Shown here piece by piece: positions 37,441 to 51,200 of a DNA stretch of 64,000 bases. Below the pieces are notes generated by a model. That model ran no database searches and was not told the origin of the DNA. It saw nothing but the letters and a program-made list of their open reading frames with translations. How positions within the stretch are numbered: the stretch's first letter is position 1; each line of letters starts with the position of its first letter. Source of the DNA: Xiphophorus maculatus (taxonomy: Eukaryota > Chordata > Actinopteri > Cyprinodontiformes > Poeciliidae); NCBI RefSeq assembly GCF_002775205.1, contig NC_036454.1:9181882-9245881 (forward strand), read 5' to 3'. A program made the position numbers and the translations under genes.

Positions 37441-38044
37441 TACTCCATTCATCCATTGGATAGAAGTTGAAGATTTTTCTGCAAGGCACTGTGTCTCCTT
37501 TTGAAGCTGCACTTTCATCATCCACCAGGATAAAATTAAATTAGTACCAAAAAATGTAGCTTAAATTATCTGTGCACATATTTGTGAATTGAACCAGATG
37601 GATGAACATTTCACTCATGAAAACCAAATGACATAATTTTCAGTTTATCACTGTGTTTTTGCTACATACAAGCAAATTGAAAAAATATTTTTGTTCAAAA
37701 TCCATCATTAAAACATCACAATGCCAACAAGAAGTGTGTCAGTTTGGGAAAACGGGCTTTTGATTGCAGGAAGAAACACTCTAACCCATAATGTTAGGCA
37801 CAAACTAAAACAAAGTCTTGAAAAGATTATGAACTCCAACAATACTTATAATGTTTAGTTTTCCTATAAAGAGCTGGGCTGTTACTTTATTAAATAAATT
37901 TAAAATAATAAGGTAAACTGAAAGCAGAATGAGCAAATGTCTCATAATGACACAAAAATAAAATAGAAAAACAAAAATGCAAACATTATAAACTGTAGGA
38001 AGGCAACACACAATTGTCCATGATCATCAGGGTGAAGCTTCTGC

Positions 38045-38050
38045 TTTATT
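38045..38050 (-). terminator. Polyadenylation signal of the PPxY membrane-protein gene
   Basis: On the minus strand this reads AATAAA, 137 bp after the stop. The intervening 3' UTR includes a stretch at about 38059-38110 that resembles a dispersed fish repeat. Confidence 0.6.
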
Positions 38051-38186
38051 CAGTCCATGCAGAGGCGGTCCTAGCCTGTTTGGCACCCTGGGCAAACCAC
38101 TGTACCAGCGCACCCCCCGTCCCCCCACATTGGGGTTATTGACCGGCGGGGTTGGCGGGTGGTTGGCAGTGAGGATCTATTGACAT

Positions 38187-39010
38187 TCAGATCCTCTGGT
38201 TGAGATCAGGGTGGGAGGGAGAAGAAACGGGATTACTCGGGAGTGGCGGGGCTGGCGGAGGCAGGGGACACCCAAGCTGCTCCCCCACAAGATGATGCCC
38301 TGGGCTGTTGCCAATGTCGCCCATATCCACGGTTGTATGAGTAGGTGGTTGTGTGATTAAAAAGTCTGGAATGTTTTGTTCTGTGTAAGGAGGTGGGAGA
38401 TCATCTGGTTTAATTCCCAACTGAAACATAAAAAAATAAAGAAAACCAAAGAATTACAAATTAAATCTGGAAATGAATCAAACAAAGTTGGCATTTGCAG
38501 TTAAAACATGTCATTAACTAATGGATTGTTAGAATTACCTCATTATAAGATGGCGGGGGCTCATAGCGCAGGGTGGTACTGTATCTTGGTGGAGTGAGCT
38601 CGCCGCTCTCATCACTGTCCCGCCGTGAGTGATTTCGAGGGAAGGGGATGAAGTATATGGAGCGCATCTGGCTCCTCTGCTCGCTGTGAAGTTGTGCTTC
38701 CCTCTCTATCTGCTCCTCTCTCAAACGGGCGCATGATCTGCAGAAGCTGGTGCAGAACAGGATGGAAAGGCCAAAGCCCAGGAAGCCCAGGAAGATCCTT
38801 AAGAGAAAGGTGAAGAAACGAGCAAAAGAAACAGAAGATTATGACCGGGGAATTATTTTGATAACAGCTATCAAACTCTCTTCCCTCTCTCCCCCCATGT
38901 TTGTACTCAAACCCAGGCTACTTGTGTGTTTTCTGCTGAACAGGTTTCCTCCTCCCCTGCACTGGAGAAGAAGCTACAGAATTCTGAAGATATTACTTAC
39001 AATGGTTCAT
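38187..39010 (-). CDS. Small single-pass membrane protein with three PPxY motifs, ~168 aa
   Basis: Coding exons 39010-38997, 38797-38539 and 38420-38187 (TGA) join in frame to 168 residues. The earliest in-frame ATG gives MNHCK, then a hydrophobic segment (about residues 6-24) ending in a cysteine cluster (Cys20, 24, 27), then a charged Arg/Glu helix. PPxY motifs are PPRY (74-77), PPSY (86-89) and PPPY (100-103), followed by a proline-rich tail. PPxY motifs bind WW domains of NEDD4-family ubiquitin ligases, and the juxtamembrane cysteines could be palmitoylated (inference). The topology suggests a type III protein acting as a sorting or ligase adaptor. Upstream exons at 39913-39821 and 40111-40054 continue the frame without a clear start, so the N-terminus is uncertain. 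I could not match it to a named family. Confidence 0.72.
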
Positions 39011-40234
39011 ATGGATGCCTTCACAAGGAATAGTGAAGTACTGTCAAAGGGAAACACACACACTGCACACTGTCCCAAATGAACACTTTCTGGCAGTGTA
39101 ATATGACCGTGGACATATTGGACATAAGTCCAATATGTGTCTGTGTCTCCAAGAGAACAGCAACTGGTTTTCTATTTACCACTCAGGCCCAGAAACATCT
39201 GGATATTTTAATATGTAGGAGACAAATCAAATAAAACTGGGAGAAAAAGGCTCCTAAGTGTTTTGTAGATATTTAGTATAGTTCATACTTGCAATCAATT
39301 GATGATGACATTCTTTGCAAGGCAGTGATATAATTTGGGGGTCTCAGTCATTCATTTGAGCCTTTTCCTACAATAGTTTGATAAAGTAAATCCTAAAAAA
39401 CTAAATAATTGGGTGTGAAATATTGAATTAATGACAATGGGCTGAAACTGCTGCTTGGGATGTTGGTGTCAGATCATGATGTGATTTTTATTGTTATTAT
39501 TATTATTATTATTGTTATTTTTAGCCAGGGAGGATAAGAGTTGGCAAACCTAAACAATTATTAGTAATTTAATGTATTTATTTCTGCCTCTGGGAATAGT
39601 TTTGATGCTGTGTGGAGTAAATAAAATTCCTACACAGGGGAGGAGGAATATATTTTTTTGATATTCATTGCAGTTTTTTGCTACACAACATTTCAGCTCT
39701 TAAAAAAAGAGTGGTTCAAATAAGTCTATAAGAGCCTATGATTATTCTGACATTTATGCACATAATGCCTGTTTTTTGTACAAACAACCCAAAGTAGAGA
39801 TGAATGGAGATGATTCTTACTCTAGATAAGGAAAGGAGTTTATCATTCTGTGGGTGGGAGGATCTCACAGGATGGATCAGAATGGAAATGGAGCCACGAA
39901 CAACAGAATGAACCTAAAGAGCAAACATGATTTAAGAAATTTTATTGCAAATGACATGATGAAGTGATTTCATAACAATGACAACCAGTTACAGATTTCT
40001 AGAAGATTTTCATCTTTCGCCAAGATCAATAAAAACACACTTTGTACTCACGAACCCATAAATGTTTTGTCCCAGACACGCTGATGCAAGAGGGTTTTAT
40101 TGCCCATCAATACTGAACAAAAAGATATGGCTGTCGTACGGAGACTAATTTCTTCCCAGAAACAGCCTGCCCTGTGGTGACCGCAAACTGTTAACAGTTA
40201 TTTAAAGTGGCGGAACTGGTTGGTATTACGTAAA

Positions 40235-40270
40235 AATACAGTGATGATAAAAGTTTATCATCACTGTATT
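40235..40270. repeat. 36-bp near-palindrome, 17-bp perfect arms, 2-nt centre
   Basis: aatacagtgatgataaa at 40235-40251 and its exact complement at 40254-40270. Confidence 0.92.
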
Positions 40271-40715
40271 CCCACATGTTTCATGTCTGCACTGAGAAAA
40301 CTGACATAATAACTTGAAAGGAGTTCAGGCAGTGTCAGGGAAACAGAATCAAAACTATCGTACAGCAATTTACATTTGGCAGAACCTCTGCTTAGATGAT
40401 ACTCTGATACAAAATAAACAATCTTTGAAGACTGAAATAATTTCAAACAACTTTTGAGTCAAAGTTGAAAAGTCTACATTGTTTTTTTTTTGCTTGTTTT
40501 TTTAAATTATTGCATATAGTTATTTGTACTCATTCCCCTCACACAATCAGTGAATCGAGTGAGTGGTTTAATCTCAGTATAAATATGGTTGTTCTGTCTC
40601 AGTTTTTTTTAACAGAACAATAGGAGAAAAAAACATTATCATCATTAGTTTGTAGAACTACATCCCAAAATATTAAAAATATCACAGGGAACTAAAAAGG
40701 CTATTCACCAATTAC

Positions 40716-40817
<102 letters not shown>

Positions 40818-41582
40818 TCATTCCACTTCACTATGCACCACCTTGAGTGAGCCTGTGACATAAAATCTCATTCATTTGTAGGAGGTGAGATGTGACAGCT
40901 GAGAAAAAGCTAATGAAGACCTTTATGAGGTACTGCTAGCTTTGCTAAGCAATAAATCCTGATTTTAGTTGTCATTAAAATGTATAACATAAAGGTATTT
41001 TTTAGTCAATAAAAATGCCTTGTTTTCAATTGAGATTTTATCAGCTCTGTAGGTTAGCTTTGTGATTATGACAGATTTTGACTAAACTTCAGTTTTTTTG
41101 ACAACGTCAAAAAAATGGCAGAGAAAAAAAAAAAACAAAGAAACTTCTTAGTTTGTGGCCGACACCAATATCACTGGTTTCAACAAGTTATTACATTTTG
41201 AGAAAAACTCAATTTTAACAAGCTGAGAATGCATTTAACAAAAGTGGATGTACAAAACAGAAAAAGAAATCACATAAAGGAAAGGAGAGGTCAAAACTAA
41301 CAGCACCGGATCATTGAGCACATAGAAACCGCAGCAAAGTCAGTAAATACTCACTAAACAAACAGACTTCTACGATACGGTCCATTTGACAACAATTCAG
41401 ATTAAATGCGATCAAATTCTTGTTTTGAAAGACGTTTCGAGTCTAAAAAAAGTGGCAAAAAAAGGTGAGGTTCAGGATCTTACCTTTACGTGATGTGTCT
41501 TTCCCAGGTGTGGAGCTGAAAGAACAAATTCACTGGAGCGGAGTGCAGTTTTTATTGTGGGTGTGCTGACCAGGGGTTAGAG

Positions 41583-41624
41583 TGCGTGCGTGCGGGTGTG
41601 TGTGTGTGTGTGTGTGTGTATGTT
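41583..41624 (+). repeat. (GT)n microsatellite
   Basis: A 'gtgcgtgcg' start followed by a pure GT run and 'tatg', just upstream of the presumed first exon of the PPxY gene. Confidence 0.9.
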
Positions 41625-42504
41625 CTGTGTGTGCTCATGCATGAGAGCAAGGGCAAAGCCCACAATGTTTATCTGCCACTAAAATGCATTCAGAAATCAC
41701 TCTCCTTAGCTGGTCAACCACCAAAAGCCTCACCAAAGGCCTAAATATAGGTTATCATGTAAAACATGCACACATTTTGTGTGATCTGTGTGAGATTGAC
41801 GTTGTGTTTTATTACTCTGTAACAAATGGTTCCTCGTGAAAATTTATGGCACTGTTATGAGATTTGAAGGAGCAGCCGTGCTTTTCCAGACAAACTGATA
41901 GCTAAAGTAGTTTAGAAAGAGTTCAGGATAACAGTTAGCTTCCCGCCACGCAGTTTGAGTCCTCAGTGCCAACATTTCATGTTCCCTCTGTGTTCACAAA
42001 AGGTCATTATTTGACCTGCAAAGACAAAGTTGTTTCATTCTGTATCTCTCACAGCAAACAACTACCTTTTGAAAACGGACAAAGTTTGAGCTATTTATGG
42101 AAATCACACTGATGCTAAACTCAGTTAAAATAAGCCTGATGTACAAAGCTATAAAGAGAGTCTGAAATTTAGACTTTCTTTAAATGACAGTAACCTGAGT
42201 AAATTAAAGTTTAATAATAAAAAAACAAAAATAAATACATTATCTTATTTATTATTGCAAAGTAAGAATCTAAATCCAGATTCATCTGAAGTAATTATTC
42301 TCCTACCTAAAGTGGCACTGCCACTAAGTCTTTGCAGTAGCAGACAATGAGAGTTTTACATTGCTGTGGTGAAATTTTGCCCCTCTCACTTTTGCACACT
42401 TGTTTTCATATAACCACAACAAAATATTTTTAAAATATAAATAACCTATTTAAGGTCATACCACATATTTAAGTGTGGACCTTGATCAATAATTCCCAAA
42501 ATAT

Positions 42505-42580
42505 ACTGCTCAAAAAAATAAAGGGAACACTTTAAGTGTTAAACACCTGTTTAAGTGTTCCCTTTATTTTTTTGAGCAGT
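42505..42580. mobile_element. Minimal foldback MITE remnant with ~28-bp inverted ends
   Basis: actgctcaaaaaaataaagg at 42505 and its complement ending at 42580 pair over about 28 bp, with roughly 18 bp between. The 'ctgctcaaaaaaat' end is a well-known fish DNA-transposon terminus. TA dinucleotides flank both sides (mariner/Tc1-type target). Confidence 0.75.
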
Positions 42581-43504
42581 GTATTTATGCATCTCTGGAC
42601 CAACCAGAGCTGGACCTTATGGTTTTCAGAATTTTCTGCAAGTGAGAATAATTCATGGTTCCATCAGAGGGCAAGTCATGCAGTCGTTCAGGTCCTGCAG
42701 CAACAAAGCAATGTGAAAAAAAAAGTTTCATTTCATCAGGTTATGTTTGTCTGACATTACAATTACTTTGATTATCTGGAACGTATGGGGCAAATAATTT
42801 CTCAGAGCACTATGTTACACCACTGCTAAAAGGTTGCAAAAGACAAAAACATCCTTGAGAGGGCATCTTTGTTAAGAATGCAAATGAAAATTCATTCTTT
42901 GTTTTTTTTTACATAGAAGTACATTGTTTTGCATGAGCCAAGCACACCCAGCAGTGATAGGAATGACATTATCTTTTCCCCCGTGTCTGTTTGTTCTTCT
43001 CTGAGCTGCAGAGGACATTAAATCATTATGATCAGAGCAGCAGTCCGAAAGAAAAGCAAATCAAAACAGCAGTGAAGAGCGCAAATGTGCACAAGTGACT
43101 GGCATAAAACAAGAAAGCTGTAATGAATAAATTTTGACCTCACAGACCAGTAAACTGTCTCACAGTGAGGGAAAAACTCCTGCTTGCCGCTTAGAGAAGT
43201 GCAAGGATACAAAGGTTGCATCCATGTAGCTGTCTGGAAGAGAACATACAAAGTTTAAGTAATTACTAATAATAAAAGAGCTCTTTGCTCTTTGACTGCA
43301 GGTTAATCATGGTTCATGGCTTTCAATTAGATAAAATAGTTCAGAAAAGGCTGAGCCATCTCCATAGTTACAGTGACTTACATTCAATATACGGTACTTT
43401 TTATTGTGGTTTTATGTGGAAAACTAATTGAGGACATGCCTGAGTAGTGGAAGGAAAAAGATGCATAACTCTCAATTTTTTTATGGAGAAATTTAAGATA
43501 TTAG

Positions 43505-43985
43505 GTTGTAAAACAATATACCTTACTATCTGAAAATTTAAAGATTGTGCCACAGCTGCAAACCTACTAAGATATGACTATCAACCAAAGTAGACAGGCC
43601 AAGTGTTGAGAGGCTGGCTTGTCAAGGACGTGCCACAGATTTAAGGCTCCTGGTTGCTCTGGGGTGAGAGACCCACAGTTCACATGGAAGAACATATAGG
43701 AAGAAAATCATTCTTTTTTCATAAACCTGGCTTGAAGAAATTGTTGAAAGAAGTTCAAAAGAATTCCCTTTAGCAGTGAAGGACAATAGGAAGATGGATG
43801 ATGCTACATTCATGGAGAAACAGAGGCAAAAAGGGACTTGATGCTCAGATAGAGGCTCATCTTTCATCAGGAAGTTCAAGTATACAATATGGCAATACAA
43901 CAGTTTACATCAAACCATATTTGTGTTTGATTGGCATAGTCAAAGTCCAGACTTAAATCATAATGAATATATGTAAACTAAATTG
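43505..43985 (+). mobile_element. Decayed Tc1-like transposon copy
   Basis: It contains the family segments 'ctaagatatgactatcaacc' (43567), 'gttgaaagaagttcaaaag' (43743) and 'tagtcaaagtccagacttaa' (43937), in the order expected for a Tc1 transposase gene. Frames are broken and large parts are deleted. Confidence 0.6.
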
Positions 43986-45232
43986 AAATGAATAGAGGAG
44001 GACAGGGCAAAGGACAACCAAAGATGAAACACTTTATTTTTTCCAAATTTCTTTCAATAAACATTTTCGCCACCTGACAAAACAAAATAACATTATGAAG
44101 CCAAAGTGACGTGAACTTCACAGTCTTTCCCGTAAATGAGAGCATGTCTACAACACATTTGACAACTACTGCCAAGAGGATCTTCACCTATTCCCACTTT
44201 TTAAAAAAAAAACAAAAAAACAAACTCATCAACTGTCATTTATTTTCCCCATTCTGTTTACCAATACACAATTTTAAAAAACCCATCATTTTAGTCTCTC
44301 CTAAATAATCATATACAATCTTCATCCTTTTCACTTCTCTTTTGTGTTGGGCTGCTAGTGAAAAACTATCTGGTAGTAAAATACCTTACAATAAAGGATT
44401 TGTTGAACGGTGCATTTCTTATAACACATTATTTACAACATGTTGTAAGAGTTGCATCTTCAGTAATGCATCTTCAATCCAAATTTATTTTATAAAAGCA
44501 CAACTTTACAGCAGTTAAAAACAAATCCCACCAACGACCTGACATAAGCTCACACTTACACACCAAAACACACACTCAAAATCAATTCAGGCAACACAGA
44601 GAAGAAATATTCAGGCACAGTTTTTACAGTACCTTTAATTGTTAAGTTATAAACTGTTTTTTCTTAAGTATGGTGAATGTTTTAAGAAACATTTTTCTTC
44701 CTCAAAGTAAATGACTTTATATTTGGTGGGTCTGGAATTAAAATACAACTTGTGCATTTTTAGATGTGCTGTAGAGAAGCTTAAAACAAAGTTATTGTAT
44801 GATTTGAGAAAGAAGGAAAACTATCTCAGTATATTTGATTAAACTAATCACATTTTCAAAAATAAAGAATTTTGTCAGCGTTTTAGTGCAAAATGTTTAC
44901 AGACATGAAATTGATTTCATGTCAGTAACGACATGAAAACATGTCGTGCTCCAATTACAACCAGTTAGTTGTGCACTAACCGGTTTGTGCACAACTTTCC
45001 AGTGGAAAAGCACCTTTTGTCTACTCCTTAATCTGGGCTACTTTTTACAAATCCAGATAATGGAAGAGCTCCAGTCAGGACCTGATGGTGGAGGTTTGAA
45101 GAACCAACTGAGCTCCCTAAAATATCTTAATAAATTTTTTTTTTATCCGGTTTCATCTCTGGAAAGAGAAACCACAATCTGCTTGAACAGTGGAGTAAAA
45201 CAAACAAATAAACAAAAACTGCTCCCCTAGCT

Positions 45233-48200
45233 CTATAAGTCTTCATGAGGTGGTCTGTGTTGGTGCTTGTTCAGCCAGGCCTCTAGCAGAGGAAAGTTGG
45301 CGTCTGTCCAGCGGATGTTATCCTCAATGGTCTCGTAGGTCTGCTGGATGCACCTCATTTTTGACCCAGTTTCCTCTGTCAGCGAGTCAAAGAAGCTCCG
45401 TATCTAAGGGAAAGGAACAGGTGAAAGACTTACAGGAAGTACACATTTCTAAAAATACAAACTTTCCTCTCATTAGTTAAAAAAAAAAGTAAGAAACCTT
45501 GACATAAAAAAGTAAATAAATATGTTTCTTAAAAATCAACTGAAATAAATATTTACCTCCTGGAGCATCTCCCTGGTAGAGTATTGGTTGGTCACACCAA
45601 GCACCATGTATGATACAGAGTGAGAGCCAAGGTCAAACCTGTTTCAAAAAGGCAATTATATGCAGTCATTATCAACATTTAGAAGCTCTATTTAAATTAA
45701 CCAGGAGTAAAAAAATTTTAATAAAAATGCAGTAAAATTATTTTTTTTTATACCAACATGACTGTCTAGATAAACGGTACAATATACAACAAGAATGAAA
45801 CAAATTCAGAAAAATTCAGTCACAAATTCAGTCTCATGATCGAGGCAACTACTTATTTCTGTTTTTTTTATTTATTTTAAATCATGAGTAGTGAAGAGTA
45901 AAGTGCTCTGACTTCTTGATCATTGTGTGCCAGTTAGCGCGGAGAAAGTCCCAGGCCAGTTTGTAACCATGAGGATTCTTTCCAACAGAGACGACCACAT
46001 CTGGGAGGTCCTGGGTCTTCATCACCTCTCCTATCAAACTCTGCTCCATCATCCTTGAGATGGAAAACAAGGAAAAGATTTTGAAGAAGAGTGGAATAAA
46101 TTCTTTTGCTTTAACAAATATTAACTGCTGCTCACCACTTGAGCTTGTCCTTCAGATAGGTGACAGTCATCGCAGACTTTATGCGGCTCTTGACAGACAT
46201 CTGCAGAGAAGTGCGGTATTTCTCAAAGAGGAAGTCCCACCCCTCTGGTGCTCGTGCTCCAATCACAAACACAGCCATAGTGATATCAACAGGGAGGCTA
46301 CGAGAAGAGGGATGGATTTTACTATTTAAAACATTGTTTGGTAGTGTTCATTCTTTATCTTCAAATGCTTAAAAATGCCTGACCTCATGGTGCCATCTGA
46401 ATCCTTCCACTGGTTAAAGAGCTTGGTGGCTTTGGCTACACATGGAGGATGATTCCTGACGCAAGCAAACAGCAGCAGGTAACTCCTCAGCACTCGCTCA
46501 GACACCGAACCGGAGTCACTCCATTCTTGACGATCAATCAGATCCCGGAAAAGATCCACAATGTAACCCTGAGGCACAACAAACGGAGTGTGAAAGGTCA
46601 ATGTGCCATGCAGTCTGCTAGGCTATGCTCACATCGGATTAAGACTGACCTATAATCTCCAGGATCACTGCAAATATGGAAAACCTAATATTTGTGTGAC
46701 AGATTTGCTACTCAGCCAACTGGATTTTCTGCTGCTTTTTTCTACTCCTTTCTAGCCCATCCAAACGATGGATGGCCAAGCACATCGATAATTGCCTGTG
46801 TTGGTTAAGATATCAATACAAGTACCTCAACTGCTCTGGGATGTTTTCCTCAAATCTGCATAAATTCCCAATATAAATTTGTGGTTTTTGCACCTCGACC
46901 ATCATTTTCAGACTTGCTTTAGGGCAGGGGTGTCAAACTCAAGTCCTCAAGGGTCACTGTCCTGCAGTTTTTAGATGTACCAGAGGTGCAAAACACTGGA
47001 ATGAAATGGCTTAATTACCTCCTTCTTGTGTAGATCAGTTCTCCAGAGCCTTGCTAATGACCTAATTATTCTATTCAGGTGTGGTGCAGCAGAGGCACAT
47101 CTAAAAGTTGCAGGCCAGCGGCCTTTGAGGACTGGAGTTTGAGATCCCTGATCTAAAAGTTTCAGGACAGTGGCCCTCCAGGACTGGAGTTTGACACCTG
47201 TGCTTTAGGGGAACACACCATCAGTATACTCACCACTCTATCAGATGCAGTTGAAAGCATTTTCTCATTGTGCTTTTTTAATGCTTCACACAGCTGAGCA
47301 TGCTATACTGTGCAATAACTTTACTATGGCCACAGCACTCTGTGTTCTCATCTTTACAGGTGCATTCAGGAAGAACTGTGCTTATGAATCCAAAATCTGC
47401 ATGTTTTTTGAAGTCTAATTTTTTTGTACTATATTCATAATATGTTTATTTTTAACTAGCTTGTCTACAGCAATAGTTTAATTATTTTACAAACCCTATG
47501 TGATTTTCCTTGCATTTTTTTCTTCTCTCTATTTATTGTGAATATGATGCCAGAGCTTCTTTTTGACATAATGATGAATACATTTCACATTTTATAAGCA
47601 GCCAGAAACACTCAAAATCCCTCTGTCTCCCAGTGACAGGAATGTATGCACAGTTTGGAGGTGTGTGTACATTTCCCTTGCTTGGAATTTTACTTAACAG
47701 GGTATGATGCATATACCAATCTTTATGTATAAGGTCCCTATTGTTTAATTCTGAGTTGTTTCTTCAGCTACTGGGTCGTTTTGTTGTAGATAGATTGGTG
47801 AACCCCCGCACCCAAGGCATCCGAATGCCAAAGGTTACAAAAAATTAGGTTACTTGGAGTGATGTCAGTGGTGTCAGAGACATGGCAGGAGGCCAGCGTG
47901 GCCGCTCCTTTAAGTTCTCTGGTGATCAATCAGTGCATTTGCAGTGGGCCACATGTCATGGATAAGAAACCACTGCTGCTGCTATCAGACTCCTTTACAC
48001 TGAGGAACTCATTCAACCTTAGGGTGTGCACTGCATTCTTGGTACACTTTAGAAGACCAGATGGTTTTTGAGAGGACTAGCTGATTTTTAGTGTCGTGGT
48101 GTGGTCTTAGTCTGGTGCAAAGGGGTCCTTTAACTGTAACTCAACATTTTATGTACTTGTTTTTTATTCAAGCTGACACAAAAATACGTTTGGTTCCAGG

Positions 48201-51200
48201 CATATTATAAAAGTCATCTTACTTTCATCTGATTTTCCAGAACTGTCATGTCTCTCTTCTCCATCAGTTTGTAAAGAGGCACAAGCTCTCCGAAGCCCTG
48301 GGTCACAGCCATGATCTGAGTCTCTTTGGAAAGATACAGAGACAGATCCAGGGCCGTATCCAGCCTCACCTTCCCGACACTGAAACACGCACAGGAGAAC
48401 ATATACATTATACATTCCCACTGAACTGATATACAAGTCTACAATTGTTTTGTTCTATTTCACCAATAAGTTTATGTTTCAGATAAATGTTATTTATCTT
48501 AAGTGTACGCATGATTAAAATATAACCAATTTTTGCTTTGCATTACTAAACCCAAATATTCTAACACCACACTAAATTGTTCCAGAGTGAGACAGACCTG
48601 ACCAGCTGGAAGACGTTCTGGATGAGGCTGGCCCGGTCGTTCCCAGAGAGAGCCGTGTGGTTGTACTGCAGCAGTTTGATGATGGAGTTCCAACCTTCAC
48701 CAGCATAGTGGACCATGTAATAGCCACTCATGTTGACATTAAACTTCACCCAGTCCACTTCCTCCGGCAGGTAGAGCACATCTATGTACATGGCAAGGAG
48801 CACAACCACAGTTTAACTGATGTGAAGTTTTTGCACATGGATGATGAGTATAAATTTAAACCTCACCAGTCTTTGTCTTGAGAAGGAAACGATGAACTGT
48901 GTTGGAAGCACTGGTCATGTACGTTAGTGGAATCTGCCACAGGAATCTGCCACATAACGCAAATGAAAACAAGAACCATTAAATAAAGAACCAGAACTCT
49001 GAGGATTTAATACAATATAATAGTGTTAAACCATCATTTAAAGAAGGAATGTCAGCAAACTCTAATAATGTATATTTATGTGTTTCATGTCTATTACCCT
49101 TCAGTGAGCGAGGGATCATCTGTCCTCAGGAAGCGCTCCTGACTGAGTCTGACCTCCCGACCTTTGACCTCTACTGTGACCAGTGGGAAGCCCTCCTGCA
49201 GTGTCCAGGTGTCCATGATAGTCTTGACATCAAGCTCATCATCAGAGTACCACTTCTAAACATGGACGACCACATATCACATTTAGATGCCTGATGAATT
49301 ACTTCAATTCTTTAATATAACTCACAACATACTTCTTATATCTACATTCAAATCAGTACTTAAAATATTTATAATAACTGGAATTATGAGAAATAAGGCT
49401 TGATGAGAGAACCAAGTATATCTATCTAATATGAATGTTATTATGAAAAACTGGGTGTTTTCTCAACACGGTTACCCAATAGAGTAAATGTTTTTGAAAT
49501 TTTCAGAATGAGAATAAACATCTGCAATTAAATATTAACCAATTTGAGGCATTCTGAACATCTTTAGCAGGAAAACCAGGAATGATGGATTTATTCTGTT
49601 GCTCTGTAGAACCAAGCAGCAAAACTCACAGAGGATCCAGGCTGGAGTTTGCGTTTAGAGCAAAATTCTGTGTGTTTCAGTCGACCTTCATCCAGAGCAT
49701 CTGAGCTGCAGATCTGGTGGACATTTAACAGAGAATAAAAACACACATCAGAAAAGACAACATCAAAATAACAGCAAGAATAAAAAAGAAATTAAAAAGA
49801 CATTTCTCAGACTGCATGAAGAATGACAACTAATGCTAAAGTGTTCAACTCATCCACTGGTTGACGCCAAATTTTAATGTGGTATTTATATAGTAACAAA
49901 GTTTGCTTAGAGATGAATTAAAGACGACAAACGCAGTCAGGATCCGATTTTAACTCACATCAGTCAGGCTCTCCCACAGGTGGCTGTTCACAGTGTTCTG
50001 GTAGCTGTAGCGCTTCAGGTATCGGATGATACCGATCTCAAAAACTTCAGGGCTCAGGAAGTCCCGCAGCATGTTCAGGATACATGCCCCCTGAAAACGT
50101 ACAAGCACAAACACAGTTAGCAAGAAAATAAGCCATTCAATGTGGATAATGTCAAGTTAAGTTATTTCACGTGTCCTTAAACTAGAGATGTATCAACTGA
50201 AGTTATGTGGCATATTTCTGATCTCTGGTTTTTGCAATGATTTGACCATCCAGGACATATTTGGATTGCTTTTTAGTATTTAGAAGACAACATTATGTCA
50301 TTGATACTTTTTAAAACAAAGACAAATTTTTACAGAGCTGAAATTTAAACTGGCTGTAGCGTCTTATATTTGGGTTTAACATGGTTAGCTAGCATTACAA
50401 AAACAGTGAGTAGATTCTAGTAAATGTGGATCCTTTCCTGGACTCTGAGATTCCCATAATACCATCAGCCTTTTCCAAGACAAACATAAGAGACAAGGGT
50501 GGAAATCTCAAAAAGACAAAACAAAGTAACTCTGCAATACTACTTTCAACCTGCTTATTCTGAAAGTTTTTTTTTCTTGCAGCCTTTATTTTCCTCAGAC
50601 ATGTCTTGACACATTGTTGAAAATACAGCTTCCATTTAAAAGAGTCCTCTTACCTCATTAAAGTATTCACTTATCATGTAAAATTTTAGTCAGTTAAGTC
50701 AGCAGACTTAAAACAATTTTTAAAAAAATCAGCTGATCTGTCCAGATCTTCATTAATAACGTTCTAGCACCTTGTATAATCACAACCCACAATATCTAAT
50801 GCTTAAATCTTTCAGAATACACCACTGACCTTGTCATAAGACACATCATCAAACATCTCCTGGATCTGTGTGGGGTTTTCCACTGGTGTGGAAACTGGAT
50901 GAGACGAGCTCAGAGAGTCTACCTCCATTGCCTCAAAACACTTGCCCAAGAAGAAGTCATCCTAAGATAAAGACAGCATGGAGAAATTTAGTTTGAATTA
51001 AACTTGAAGAAACAGAAACAGAAGAAGGTAAAAGATACAATAAGTTTTCTAAGTTGGGATCTCACCACATGAAGCTCTGGGTAGGTAATGTCGAGGGAAA
51101 TGAACTCCATGAACTTAGCAAAACCTTCATTTAGCCACAAGTCATTCCACCACTCCATTGTCACCAGGTTTCCAAACCACTGGATAAAACAGTGAAAGGG

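Larger units (their letters stand above)
30701..38044. other. Gene-free spacer rich in transposon remains
   Basis: No coding gene was supported. It holds decayed mariner/Tc1-like material near 31170-31440, Tc1-like copies at 32915-33010, 33960-34520 and 36895-37440, a fish repeat at 34836-35330, and a near-CTCF motif at 36122-36135. Short open frames here either coincide with transposon remains or look random. Confidence 0.65.
41625..45227. other. Spacer between PPxY gene promoter and erap1 3' end
   Basis: No gene was recognised. It contains a foldback MITE remnant (42505-42580), a Tc1-like copy (43505-43985) and hairpins at 44903-44945. The erap1 3' UTR must lie at its right end. A minus-strand AATAAA near 44480 is a candidate signal. 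Confidence 0.6.
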
